From: Dysidea avara
Lineage: Eukaryota; Porifera; Demospongiae; Dictyoceratida; Dysideidae
Assembly (NCBI RefSeq): GCF_963678975.1
Contig: NC_089279.1
Coordinates: 23,112,004-23,176,003 of the forward strand
Direction of reading: 5' to 3'
Length of the DNA: 64,000 nt
The position numbers and the translations under genes are program-made. Positions 13,201-26,450 of the stretch are shown here, one piece after another (position 1 is the first letter of the stretch; the number at the start of each line of letters is the position of its first letter). The notes beneath the pieces were generated by a model. It searched no databases, was not told the origin of the DNA, and worked only from the letters and a program-made list of their open reading frames with translations.

Positions 13201-16200
13201 ACGTGTGGCAAAAGGCTTTATCAAGAGCCTGATCGTAATGAATCCATCTCCATTTGTCATACCACGCCGCTTGAAAAGATCGATGACTAACAGTCTTCAA
13301 TTCAAAACTCCATTTCGGGAATGGTTTTAATCATGGTTGGCTAGGTTTATCACCAATTGTAATAAGATTCCCAGCACAACTCTCCGACTCGGCAGAGCTG
13401 GAAGAACAATAGAACATCCAATGCACTGGTCACCACGTGCTTTGATCATTAGATGCACGAATATAATAGAGCGATAAACAAGTGGTAAACGTAAAGTCGG
13501 CTACACATCCTTTTACTGCATTAAAGGTTGGAATGGTTAGTGTCTGTCTAGAAACAGATATGAAATAGTGTGTCATAATCTGATGACGTAACTACAATAT
13601 GTTATAATATTATTAGTGTGTATTAGCTTAGTTAGGCATGCACTCACGTGACTGGCTCGGCTGTGAAAATCTGCTACGGCAGTTGCCGTAGTGGCCGTAG
13701 TGGCCGTAGTGCTTCCACCGGCCCTGGTTAGCTAACTAGTGTTTTCAGATGAAAAATTACAAGCATTAGTATTGAGTAGATCCATGCTGCTTGGTGAACT
13801 TTGGCTACATCAAAAATCATTATTTACTATCAGCCATCCACTTAACATTTAGCATATTTAATGGTAATAGTGATTAAAACCATAGTTTACTTTATTAAAA
13901 TTCATGATGAAAATTTTCATGCAAAACGTATGATTTACATGAATGACTGCTCTATTAGAGTATCTTGATCATTTGCAAAAAAAAAATGTGTAAGAAATTT
14001 TCATATAATAATTTTTGCATACAAAATTAAGAGTGGTCTAAGACCAATGGCAATCCATATGAAGTTCTGATCAAGGCTGGCTCCATGGTCTTGAGCTAGT
14101 TTAGATCCCTTAATAGTCCATAACTTACCTAATTCATTGGTTTTATTACTAACACTTTACAGTGACCAGCACTAAAGGTCTACAGTAACATGTGCTGCAG
14201 CCTTAGGATTACCTAACCTAATTTCAAGGACTTAGACTTAATGACTTATAGCTGGAAAGGTGTAACAGAAAAGGGGCCAAAGTAAGGAAAAAAACACAAC
14301 ACTTTGCATTCCCACCCTGTCTCACTCGACATGTTTAATAAAAAAACAAATTATCTATATTGGCAAGAAACTTTACTACTTGAACAGTCATTTGTTTCGT
14401 TAGTAAGAAATCATAAAAATGTAGTACATTTTTTGATTCTGTGAATGTTATCCCACTAGGGACCTGTGTGAGTCAGAACATGAAACTAAAACATGAAGAA
14501 TTCAGAAAAAATCCTAGACCCATACATGCAGCCTTTATTGGCAAGCTACAATATTGTGGTCATGAATATACTTAGTACTTACTGTACAATCAACATTTCT
14601 AAACGCTTGCAATTATGTGATAAGGATAGTTTCTGAGAATCAGTCACATATGTACTCGATCATATATTACATGTACAAAAATAGACTTACTGGCACAAAC
14701 CACGCCTGCATCTTCACTATGATCACAATCATGGACACCAAATCCATCATGTAAACAGTCAATTAATTGAGTCTCTGATCCACTGCATAACAAGTCATCT
14801 AACCATATTGGTCCCGTTCCTCCCCCAAAAGTGGCGGCTGTGGTAATTCTTACAAATGAATATCCCAGTTGACGACAAGCAACTGTCCCATCATTTGTAC
14901 TCCAGCTATCATCACACACAGTTCCCCACTCATTATCGTGACACACTTCCACACGTCCTTCATAAGCATTAGAACCGCCAACAAGACGAATATCATTGTT
15001 AATACAGACAGTCACTTCAGCTATAAGAAAATTGAAAGATGTACACCTACAAATAACCAAATCTTTTCAATAACAAACCTACTAGTCCATTGCAGACAAC
15101 ACCAGCATCCTCAGAATGTCCACAGTTCTCATTTCCCCAGCCATTGTGATGGCACTCAGACAAGTAACGGTCTCTAGTGGTACACTGTACTTCATCCAAC
15201 CAGATGGGAATTGATGAGCTTCCACCATATGTGTAAGCTCTGAGAGCACTGCCAAATCCAAGTTGATAGCATACAACATTGGCATCCAATATATCCCAGT
15301 TATCATCACAAACTGTTCCCCATCGTCCATTGTAGTACACCTCCACACGACCTCCAAATTGGTTATCACCATTTGTTAGACGAACTGGCACTGGCATGAA
15401 TACAAACACATAAACACACTATCTTATAAGTACCTTTCTACTGTATGTTATTAGCAATATGAGGGTTTGAACAACACAGTAACCATTATGTGGTATGTGT
15501 ACCAGATATATACTGTGTAGCTACGTATATCTCTAAGCCAGTCTCCAGTATTGGGTGCATGGTTTGCCTGGGTTTGTTGGATTTGTCTTGGCATGAGAAA
15601 TGCATATAAGAAGTGTGTACTATCTGATTATATATACAGTAGTCGTGCAAACTTATTTAACAATATAATAATACTAAGATGTCAACAATAAGCGCTTGTG
15701 AATACCGTATATAACCGTATTAAAGCCGGGCTCAAATACATGCAGGGGCTCAAATATACGCCGGGTAGAGCTAGGGGACTTTCATAATAAACGCCGGGGC
15801 CCATTTAAATGCCGGGGTGCTAATGATGACATGCACTGAAATAAATGCCGGGGTTCTAAACTCGTGTCAGCTGCTAACTATATCGCGGGGGGTAGCCAGC
15901 GCCCACGCAAAAATCCAAAACGGTGTACGAGAGTCCCAATACTTAAGTATTTCAAAACGTATTTCTGTATTATTTCAATAAATATTTCATGTATTTATAA
16001 TTGGATTTCTCAGATAGTGTACGACAGTCCCAAGACGTTAGCTACCCCTCCCTATACAGTAATGTCTCGTCACCAGTCTTATGATGTCTTGTCTTGTTTG
16101 ACTATGCCTTCTCTTCTGGTGATGGCCATAGCATATTTATCGTGGTCATTGTCACCTTTCCACCCGACTTCCAATGTTTCACCCAGCAGAGGAGTCCAAA

Positions 16201-18279
16201 TAGTTTTATGTACGTGATGGGCTATGGACTTTGTATTTCGTAGGTACTTGTACTGGCACCTGTCATTCTCAACAAGTGGCTAGTAAGAAATAAACGCCCA
16301 GGTCCAAATTAACGCCGGTCTCATTTAAACGCCGGGTCAAAAATGATTTATAGGAAATAAATGCCCAGGCTTCTATACGGTCACATACGGTACACACTAA
16401 CTTGTCTTAAAGTTGACTCCAATTCTGTTTATTAGGTTAGGTAATCCAAAGGCTGCAGCACATGTTGCTGTCAGAGCTTCAGTACAGCATGGTCATTATA
16501 AATGTCATGAACATAATCATACAGTATGGTAGTACCGTATATTAGGGATCATGCAGTTTTGGGCTTTCTTGCCCAAACATATCACCCTAAAACCAACCTC
16601 AAATTTACTTCATACAGCTTGGCAGCATTGGTTAGGCATAGCCAAGCCCAAAAATGCCTTCAGAGTGACCCCAAACCCTTCCAACAAGTTTCTATGAAAT
16701 TTTAAAATTTCCTATTTAACAGAATTTTATTCTAACTAACTAACTAACTAACTGATGCCTTCAGCCAAGCACAACTCGACAATGGATAAGGATACAGGCT
16801 TGATTTTTTCACTGTTCAACGTCGTTTCGACCCGAGATGTGCCTTTTCGTCAACCGCAGTATGTACAACGTACATATCATGGACTTACATTTGTCCTCCT
16901 TTGTGTTCCAGTCCTTTTCACTCACAATGCAAGGTGTCGATTTGCGATAGCGTGATACGGCTTCCCTCTGGCTGTGTCATGCTTTTTGCCCGCACTTTCT
17001 GTAGTGACTGGATTCATTACAGAGAAGTTTCTTGTACTGTTCTTCGTTTGTAATGCTGTGTAACAAGCAGAGCAGAGCATAGCTACAAATGAAGCGTAAT
17101 GGCCACCTCACTTTTCAGTACGTAATTGATTATTGAGACGTGCATTCAGACGTCATGGAATGCCTGGCACCATTCTTTCTTTTAATGTGGTATACAAGTG
17201 GATTCAGTAGTCATAATTGTGTTATTTAAAAAGTAAACAAACAAGTAGAAGGAAAAATTAGGAATTTTAAGCTGGATTAGGGATCAAAGAACAAAAAAAA
17301 AACAGGGAAACAAGGGAACAGCTAAAAGTTGTGAAACAAGGGAGGTTGCCTATACCTGCAGATATGCTAGTAGATATCTAATCCCTACTCTTCAGTCTAT
17401 AATCATAACTGAATTAGGGATTACATGTCCACTAGTATATCTGCAGGTATAGGCAACCTCCCTTGTTTCACAACTTTTTAGCTGTTCTCTTGTTTCCCTG
17501 TTTTTTTGTTTTTGATCCCAAATCCAGCTTAAAATTCCTAATTCTTCCTTCTACTTGTCATATTTAGAACACTAGTTGGATATTTGAAATACACAACTAG
17601 ATTTTACCAAAACAACAGTTTTCAAATTGTTTCGGGTTTGTATAGTTTACATACTTTGAAGAAACAAGCCTGACACACCTCCCTGTAACTTGTAAGGGCA
17701 TTTGCTATCTATCTATCTAGTTAATTTCATTGCCAATTTTACAGGCACGTAATTGCTGTGTTTTATATCACCTAGATGGATACCTGTAAGTAGCAAATGA
17801 AATTCATCTTGCTGTGGTCTAGAGACCATGCACTTCACAGATTTCACCTTAGGCTTTTAACGCAATTTAAACTGATTTACGTATAACAGACCTGTTCCAT
17901 TGCAAACAACTCCAGCATCTTGAGAATGAGAACAGTCATGGTGTCCCCAGACTTCATGACTACACTCAGACAAATAATAGTCATCATTAGTACACTGCAC
18001 ATCATCCAACCAAATGGGCATTGATGAGCCTCCACGTCCAAAAAACCTAGTTCTTACAGCATCACCAAATCCAAGTTGATTACATACAACACTGGTAACA
18101 AGAGACAGTACAAATTAACAGAAGACAATCACATTTCACAGTTACATACTTGGCATCCACAATATCCCAGTTATCATTACAAACTGTTCCCCATTGTTCA
18201 TTGTAGTATACCTCCACACGACCTTCAAGTTGGTTATTACCATCTGTTAGACGAAGTGGGGCTGGCAAAGCATCACTGG
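6807..18279 (-). CDS. SRCR-domain transmembrane receptor, 5' end possibly missing
   Basis: Predicted type I membrane protein. Exons in transcript order: 18150-18279 and 17892-18091 (SRCR1), 15079-15390 (SRCR2), 14691-15020 (SRCR3), 6807-7216 (membrane helix and tail). Every junction has a GT donor and AG acceptor. The introns between domains are all phase 1, the usual arrangement for SRCR modules, and the frame runs unbroken to the TGA at 6807-6809. Each SRCR domain shows six cysteines and the GRVEV, WGTVC and SEDAGVVC landmarks. SRCR proteins bind extracellular ligands, including microbial surfaces. A hAT transposon (10669-13726) and several MITEs fill the last intron. The signal peptide exon is unresolved: either a start at 18328 reads straight into SRCR1, or further exons lie upstream. 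Ligand and pathway cannot be read from the sequence. Confidence 0.75.
8018..8249. repeat. Foldback MITE in SRCR intron
   Basis: The two arms of about 100 bp are inverse copies: AGTAGGGACTATAGTGCATC on the left against its inverse ending near CCCTACTCT on the right. The central spacer is 25-30 bp. The same arm sequence recurs as a single copy near 18368-18480. Confidence 0.8.
8370..9010 (-). repeat. Dispersed repeat 'CTGAAGGCATCAG' family, copy
   Basis: Contains CTTGTCTGAAGGCATCAGTC near 8813-8832, then sequence shared with copies near 7500-8020, 16555-17200 (other orientation), 50390-50950 (other orientation) and the left flank of the GGCA array at 20220-20305. No coding content found. Boundaries and class are unknown. 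Confidence 0.6.
9332..10650. mobile_element. hAT-type MITE (TSD TTTACATG) with a nested insertion
   Basis: Begins CAGTGTTGGGGGTAATG and ends with the inverse-like GTCCCAGCACTA. It is flanked by exact 8-bp copies of TTTACATG (9324-9331 and 10651-10658). The outer parts match the MITE at 4292-4798, but about 800 bp of unrelated sequence lies inside (about 9424-10220). Part of that insert, near 9600-9800, is also found at 62150-62400. It sits 10 bp from the end of the autonomous hAT at 10669. Confidence 0.85.
10669..13726 (-). mobile_element. hAT DNA transposon
   Basis: Terminal inverted repeats of 16 bp: CAGGGCTGGTGGAAGC at 10669-10684 and the inverse of CAGGGCCGGTGGAAGC at 13711-13726 (15 of 16 match). 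It encloses a hAT transposase on the minus strand. The flanks share GTTAG but do not give a clean 8-bp duplication, so one end may have mutated. The subterminal region near the right end has tandem GGCCGTAGT units. It sits in the last intron of the SRCR gene, in the same orientation. Confidence 0.85.
11131..13300 (-). CDS. hAT transposase (ZMYM/DUF4371-like)
   Basis: Two exons, 13058-13300 and 11131-12981, joined in phase 0 across a 76-bp intron (CAG|GTATGT, acceptor TATATAG). The first exon has the TTF-type zinc-finger features seen before DUF4371 transposases (CHTC, then HGGFKTHELSQ). The second has ECDEVTDSSNH and CYDGAANMK, which place the first two catalytic acidic residues, and the C-terminal hAT dimerisation segment with SERSASAMRRIKTYLRSTM. 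The reading frame continues upstream of Met13300 with family-like sequence but is broken by TGA at 13331-13333, so the N-terminus is truncated. The remaining 690 or so codons are intact. It would catalyse cut-and-paste transposition; current activity is unlikely without the N-terminal part. Confidence 0.8.
13727..14690. repeat. Intronic repeats
   Basis: One copy of the TACTCTAATAGAGCAGTCA motif in inverse orientation lies at 13945-13970. A dispersed repeat near 14140-14330 (AACACTTTACAGTGACCAGC start) recurs at 28940-29140. No exon seen. Confidence 0.5.
14691..15020 (-). CDS. SRCR3 exon (single exon)
   Basis: Acceptor after TTTCTTATAG, donor GCCA|GTAAGT, both phase 1. One SRCR domain: GRVEVCHDNEWGTVCDD, ACRQLGYS, GPIWLDDLLC, SEDAGVVCAS. 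It is more diverged from SRCR1 and SRCR2 than they are from each other. Its phase matches the membrane exon at 7216 directly. Confidence 0.85.
15079..15390 (-). CDS. SRCR2 exon (single exon)
   Basis: Phase 1 acceptor after CATGCCAG, phase 1 donor TAG|GTTTGT. It encodes one complete SRCR domain with six cysteines. Protein and flanking intron sequence are very close to SRCR1, indicating recent duplication. Unlike SRCR1 it has no intron at the DANVVC position. Confidence 0.85.
15705..16390. mobile_element. TA-flanked MITE with CCGTAT ends and GCCGGG repeats
   Basis: Flanked by TA. Ends CCGTATATAACCGTAT and the inverse of CCGTATGTGACCGTAT, so terminal inverted repeats of about 25 bp with few mismatches. 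The interior carries at least seven degenerate repeats of the form AAATAAACGCCGGG spaced about 17-20 bp apart. Another MITE (15884-16052) is inserted inside. The CCGTAT ends match the pogo-like element at 57982. Confidence 0.7.
15884..16052. mobile_element. MITE, second copy of the 2148-2486 family
   Basis: Shares the GGGGTAGCCAGCGCCCACGC left end and GTTAGCTACCCCTC right end with the copy at 2148. It is nested inside the TA-flanked MITE at 15705-16390, interrupting its GCCGGG repeats. It is shorter than the first copy. Confidence 0.65.
16555..17200 (+). repeat. Dispersed repeat 'CTGAAGGCATCAG' family, copy with (CTAA)n
   Basis: The inverse orientation of the 8370-9010 copy. At the position where the family carries CTGAAGGCATCAG it has a short (CTAA)n tract (16734-16753) followed by CTGATGCCTTCAG. 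This is the same site at which the 2.9-kb GGCA array sits in another copy. Confidence 0.6.
17241..17558. repeat. Foldback MITE
   Basis: Arms of about 140 bp: ACAAGTAGAAGGAAAAATTA at the left, with its inverse ending CTTCTACTTGT at the right. Pairing is nearly continuous and the loop, near 17385-17410, is short. The arm sequence recurs at 52305-52420. Confidence 0.85.
17892..18279 (-). CDS. SRCR1 exons (two exons, 58-bp intron)
   Basis: Exon 18150-18279 begins after TTTTTATAG and ends GCCAA|GTATGT (phase 2). Exon 17892-18091 begins after GTTACCAG and ends AACAG|GTCTGT (phase 1). Joined, they give a full domain with WGTVCNDNW, DANVVCNQLGFG, PIWLDDVQC and DAGVVCNG. Upstream of 18279 the frame stays open to an ATG at 18328 encoding a hydrophobic, signal-like stretch. 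The homologous DNA upstream of SRCR2 is intronic, so the start at 18328 is doubtful. Confidence 0.8.
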
Positions 18280-18776
18280 CTATAAAAATGACAACACATA
18301 AACACACTTGTAATATGTGCCTAATCACCCTATAGTATATATTATATAAGCATAAGAATGTAGCACAGTAGGGATATTCACTTCTTATTGTTTACAGTAT
18401 TTGGATATTACGTACTACTCCGACCCAGCTTGTTTCAGTACTTTTTATTGCAGCATTATACACTGTCCCTAATCTAATTTAAAATTCCAATTTTTTTCTT
18501 ATACTTGTTTGTGAAGTTTTTTGCAAGCTCATGTCATGACCACTAAATATCAGCTGAGTTACTCACAGCACTATTATACTAGATCATGACTTATACAATA
18601 ACAACTGATCAGTGGGCGTGGCTCTACATAAGCCTGCAGACAATAATGGACATGGATTCGTGCATACCTACGGACTGATGAATGGGCATGGCTACCATGT
18701 CTACAGACAGTAATTTACGTAAGTGGGCGTGGATTTGTGTATACCTACACACTGATGAATGGACGTGGCTACCATA

Positions 18777-19165
18777 CATAGGCGGCGGAAAGGGGGGGGG
18801 GGCTAGGGGGCTGAAGCCCCCCCTCAGAATGATATCACGTGAAATTATCCTTCTTGGAGTGGGGCTGAAAACCGTGATCAAGATCGAGATACTCTAATAG
18901 AGCAGTCACTCTAATAAAGCAATCACAGTATTAGAGCAGTGTGTAGTGAGCTATGTAAGGATTTCTATGTAGTTTATCAGTATAAATTCGTAGCTGGTGA
19001 GGTGGGTAGCTATTGTCAGCTGGTTGCAACCTTTTTTTTTTTTTTTTTTTTGGTCTCACCTTATCAAACCAGAGACAATGTGGTGCTTTAGTTCATTTTT
19101 TTACCATAAGTCTAGATCCACCCCTGATCAGCCCCCCCTCATATCAACTACTTCCTCCGCCCCTG
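18777..19165. mobile_element. hAT-type MITE with CAGGGGCGG ends
   Basis: The right end reads (inverse) CAGGGGCGGAGGAAG and the left CATAGGCGGCGGAAAG. Flanking octamers are CTACCATA (18769-18776) and CTACCGTA (19166-19173), 7 of 8 identical. It contains one copy of the ATACTCTAATAGAGCAGTCA motif at 18882-18909. Related elements at 29290 and 40198 have the same motif and end type. Confidence 0.75.
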
Positions 19166-19589
19166 CTACCGTATGTCTATGGACTGTAATTTACGTAGGT
19201 GGGCGTGGCTCACGAAAGAAGCAGAGCTACGCTATGATGTGTAGTAGTACGTCCACATTTAATTTACCACGTCGGGTCAGACCGGAATAATCTGTAAAGC
19301 AGGACCTGGATGACCCGATTCAGCTTATCATTGTTACTAAATAAACTATATTTATTGACTTACACATTGCTATAGTTCACCATGAGTTGCTCTCTCTGAT
19401 CGATATCAACAGCGAGTCACGTACGGGTGCATTTTTGGTGCACGTGTATTCGAATAGTTTGATGCAATATACACTGGTATGGAAGCCGTACTGTAGTCTA
19501 TTAACACTCAGCAGTAGAACCTTGACTGATGGCCATGGTAAAGAAGGATAAAAGGTAAGACAATAGCGCAAGCATTGTATGCTTATCAA

Positions 19590-20198
19590 CAGAGTTGGGG
19601 AAGTTACTTCATGAAAGTAATATATTACATATTACATATTACTTTTATATCAGTATAATATATTACAGTTACATATTACTTAGAATAAAGAGTAACTTAA
19701 TAATATTACATATTAAGTTACTAACTTAATAATATTAGCTACAAATATTAAGTTACTAATGCTAAGTTACTTTTTTATTAGACAGCTAAGTTAAAGTTAC
19801 CATATAAACCACGTGCAGTCACGTGATGCTCATCAGTCACGTGTACGTGCAACACCTGAGCACCATTATAGAAGAAAAGTTAATGGATTAAGGTGATTAA
19901 TTAATAGTGGAATGGATAATTGGCAGTAAAATCCATTTATAATGCATTACTTGTTCATCTTTACTCGTAGTATCACTCGTTACATCACGGTAGAGTTACT
20001 CGTTACTTTTCGCTTCCAGCTACTCGTTACGTAATAATATTACTTCTTTCGTTACTAGTAACGAATTATAGTTTCCAAAAGTAACTTAAAGTTATATTAC
20101 TGCACTTCCAAAAGTAACGCGTTATATTACTCGGAATCGTGAATTGTAATATATATTACGTAACGCGTTAAATTATGTAACGCGTTACCCCATCTCTG
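19590..20198. mobile_element. hAT-type MITE (TSD CTTATCAA)
   Basis: A 609-bp element, CAGAGTTGGGGAAGTTACTT at the left and GCGTTACCCCATCTCTG at the right, with exact 8-bp flanking copies of CTTATCAA (19582-19589 and 20199-20206). The interior is rich in TAATATTAC and GTTAC. It belongs to the same broad group as 4292 and 9332. Confidence 0.9.
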
Positions 20199-20219
20199 CT
20201 TATCAATATACCAAAGGTT

Positions 20220-20305
20220 TTTTCTTAAGCGAACTAGAAACGTTTCCGCAAAAAAAATTGGGCTGTAGCTGTAGCCACTTTTCCGCTACGCTTAACTGAA
20301 GGCGT
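20220..20305 (-). repeat. Left flank of the GGCA array: fragment of the CTGAAGGCATCAG repeat
   Basis: Sequence TACGCTTAACTGAAGGCGTC directly abuts the array. Compare TACGCTTGTCTGAAGGCATC at the same point in the 8370-9010 copy. The array therefore starts inside this dispersed repeat rather than beside it. Confidence 0.7.
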
Positions 20306-23201
<2,896 letters not shown>

Positions 23202-23203
<2 letters not shown>

Positions 23204-23256
23204 TTGAATTATTTGTTTATGTGACAGTTTTGTCAACATAAACAAATAATTCAATG
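23202..23256. repeat. Near-perfect hairpin at the right edge of the GGCA array
   Basis: CATTGAATTATTTGTTTATG at 23202-23221 is repeated in inverse at 23237-23256, with pairing continuing inward through TGACA/TGTCA. Arms are about 25 bp with a 4-base loop and one bulged base. It overlaps the last two bases of the array. Confidence 0.9.
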
Positions 23257-23990
23257 TGTGATATTTGAATAGTTCCTATAACAGATATTTAGTAATATAC
23301 TGCCCAGTGAGTGAGTTAATAGACATGCCAACAAATGTGTAGTACAGTACAAGCAGAATCTTAAAGTGCTATAGACAATAGACAGCACAGCATTTACATG
23401 TCTATGTGCATTAAACACTTGCATGGAGTTTTGTTTTACTTCATTACTGTTAAAATACATCCGCTACTCACTTTATCATCAGGCAACATTTATCATCTGT
23501 GTGGGAATAACTATGGAATAACAAAAGCCAATTTTCCCCCACAGAATGTAATGGTTTTACAAACACCCACACACAGATATGTCACTTGATAAGATCATGC
23601 AACCCATGCATGACATCATCATCATTACTGATCTAATTTTACTGAAAAATGTAATACTTGGAGGTGAAAATTACCAGCGACTGTGTACAATAACCACACT
23701 AACATCTTTACTATCAAATGCATCAAATCACATACAGTGTGATAGTCATACATTAGAGCGGTTTTCATTATTGCTACAAATTGTAAGCCAAAAGTTTATG
23801 TATTGCTCACTAACACTCACACACAGCACTATCTGCAAACAGCTACGTACAATACATGGTATTACATGTATTTGAAATTATAACACAATATGTAGATATA
23901 GCTACTGTCACTGCCATGGGAGAAAGCATGTGTTGATTACATAACCAAGATTACTCAATCATGGTCACAGCCAAACCCTATTTCTCTGCA
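23257..23990. other. Gene-free stretch
   Basis: Short open frames only, none with a recognisable domain. Confidence 0.4.
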
Positions 23991-24808
23991 CAGTGCTTAT
24001 CAATTGGAAATTATAAGCACCTGCTCCAAAAGTTGCAAACGATAAGCACCATGCGGAGAAATAGGATTTGACTAAAAAGCTTTTATAGCAGCATGAAAGT
24101 TTTAGGCTTCCATATGGGATTGCTGAACAACAAAAAAATTATTTTTATATTGTTCAACCTTGAAAATATTGCCCCTCAATTCACACTCATTCTCGAAGTA
24201 GGCGCTAGCTAGTCTTTTGCCCAGACCACTTATTATTCTTTTTGTGTGGGGTTGGAGAAAAAAGGGTCTGGTAGATCGCCAATACTTTTTTGTGAAGCTG
24301 GATCCACAGTTTTTAGGGATAGTTGATTAGTGGCAATGAATAGCAAAGGCCTGTTAACGAAGCAACAATGGGAAATACAGCACGTGCATGCCCAAGGATG
24401 CAGCATTGGGCCATCATTATTATATTACTTGTTTCCCATCACCTAGTAGAGCAAAAACTGACGCAGGCAGAAGGTGATTATTGATTATTAATTATACAGT
24501 TGACTCTTGTTATTTGAGTATGTGACTACTCTATTAGAGTATTTCAATGAAAGTTCAAAGACTGTGTACCCATGAACCCTGTTGAACAAGAGTGGAAGGT
24601 CCCAACACTTGCCGTTTTCCTATTGTCACTTCATTAACAGGCCTTTGCTATTCATCACCACTAATCAATGATCCTCAAAAGTTGTACATCCGGCTACACA
24701 AAAAAGCATTGGTGATCCACCAGACCCTTTTTTCTCCGCCCCCACACAAAAAGAAAAAAAGTGGTCTGGGCACGAGACTAGTATATAATTTCCAATTGAT
24801 AAGCACTG
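23991..24808. repeat. Large foldback element with an insertion in one arm
   Basis: Outer ends are inverse copies of CAGTGCTTATCAATTGGAAA (left 23991, right ending 24808). Inner arm sequence pairs around GCCCAGACCACTT, AAAAAAGGGTCTGGT and AATAGCAAAGGCCTGTTAA. The left arm has about 190 extra bases (24018-24210) missing from the right arm, which looks like a later insertion. Confidence 0.7.
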
Positions 24809-24823
24809 CATATCGACACAGGT

Positions 24824-26061
24824 ACTCACTGTAGGTAGATCTGCGACCGCGGTTACAGTCTAAGTCAAAGGTCAAAACCAACCAAATTCGTGCAAAGTCA
24901 ACGGTCAAGGGTAAAAATTTCCAGCCCACAATCGCATCATCGCTAAGTCATCGGTTGAAAAAGGATTACTCACAGGTCAAAGCGAAGTTTCGGTAGGTCG
25001 GTCGCAGATCTACTTACAGCTCATACCTGCGTGACACCCCCGGCTACACCCCACCCCAAGCCGAAACGTGAAATCGGCATCACATCATTGATGCCAGGAT
25101 CTACGACGCATTAAACTTGCTACAAGTACAACACTGTACACAGACATGACAATGTATTGACAACTAGCTACGTACATCTCGTACCTGAAATCATCGAGGA
25201 AATCACAGAAGCAAAGGTGAGAATTGTTAAAATCTTCATGTTTAATAGCCCTGTCCTCTCTTTCTCTCTCTCTCTCTCAATCTCTCTCTCAATCTCTCGC
25301 TCCGTTTCATTAACACATTGACAAGCTAAGTGAGTTAACCGGTAAAATTTTATTTAAAAAATAAATCTATTGTTTACATCACTAAATTACGTCAAAATGC
25401 GTAACCGCAACTTCCGTGGGGAAGCAAAGTTCAGGTAGCTCATACTCACTGTAGGTAGATCTGTGACCGCGGTTAAAGTCTAAGTCAAAGGTCAAAGCCA
25501 ACCAAATTCGTGCAAAGTCAACGGTCAAGGGTAAAAATTTCCAGCCCACAATCGAAAAGTGCTGAAACATCATCGCTAAGTCATCGGTTGAAAAAGGATT
25601 ACTCACAGGTCAAAGCGAAGTTTCGGTAGGTCGGTCGCAGATCTACTTACAGCTCATACCTGCGTGACACCCCCGGCTACACCCCACCCCAAGCCGAAAC
25701 GCGAAATCGGCATCACATCATTGATGCCAGGATCTACGACGCATTAAACTTGCTACAAGTACAACACTGTACACAAACATGACAATGCATTGACAACTAG
25801 CTACGTACATCTCGTACCTGAAATCATCGAGGAAATCACAGAAGCAAAGGTGAAAATCGTTAAAATCTTCATGTTTAATAGCCCTGTCTTCTCTTTCTCT
25901 CTCTCTCAATCTCTCGCTCCGTTTCATTAACACATTGACAAGCTAATTAAGTGAGCTAACCGGTAAAATTTTATAAAAAATAAAATCATACTTGTACATC
26001 ACAATTACGTCAAAATGCGTAACCGCAACTTCCGCGGAGAAGCAAAGTTCATGTACCTCAT
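24824..26061. repeat. 620-bp tandem duplication (two copies)
   Basis: Units 24824-25443 and 25444-26061 are nearly identical along their whole length. Differences include the length of the CT-rich microsatellite and a few indels. Each unit contains an inner inverted repeat, GTAGGTAGATCTGCGACCG against GGTCGCAGATCTACTTAC, related to the MITE at 33726. No convincing exon inside. Confidence 0.9.
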
Positions 26062-26159
26062 AAACAGGGTAATGAACCATTACAGGTATTTCTTTTTTTT
26101 AAATTACTCCAATTCCAAACTGTTGGAACAGGCCAGGTCAATAGCTGGATCTTGTAAAT

Positions 26160-26450
26160 TTAATACACCTGTGATGGCTTGATCTGGATCCTCTTATACA
26201 CATCACTGCAGAATGAAGTAACGAATAAGAAAGTTTACATCTGATCCAAAACAGTGTCTGGCTGTAAGGATGACCACGTTTCTCAGAGATCAGTGTTGTG
26301 AGCCTTTTGTAGACCACAGTTGCAGCTGGACCAATCCCACCAGAGCAAGAAAATACCGGAGAGAAAGTTACCCTCTCTATACCTCATGTACTCATCATAC
26401 ATTCTCTTCTTATCCAGTTCAGCTCGGCGATAGCATTGGGCCAAAGGGGA
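26160..26450 (-). pseudogene. Retroelement C-terminal domain fragment
   Basis: Minus-strand translation in two frames shows QCYRRAELDKKRMYDEY, SGGIGPAATVVYKRL and FWIRCKLSYSLLHSAVMCIRGSRS-type landmarks, matching the domain in the 36234-37001 fragment. A frameshift separates the halves. Inactive remnant. Confidence 0.6.

Noticed and set aside
18279-18328. A signal peptide starting at Met18328 directly upstream of SRCR1
   Set aside because: Not accepted as the start, though possible: the homologous bases before SRCR2 are intron, and a good acceptor (TTTTTATAG) lies at the SRCR1 border. Kept as an alternative only.
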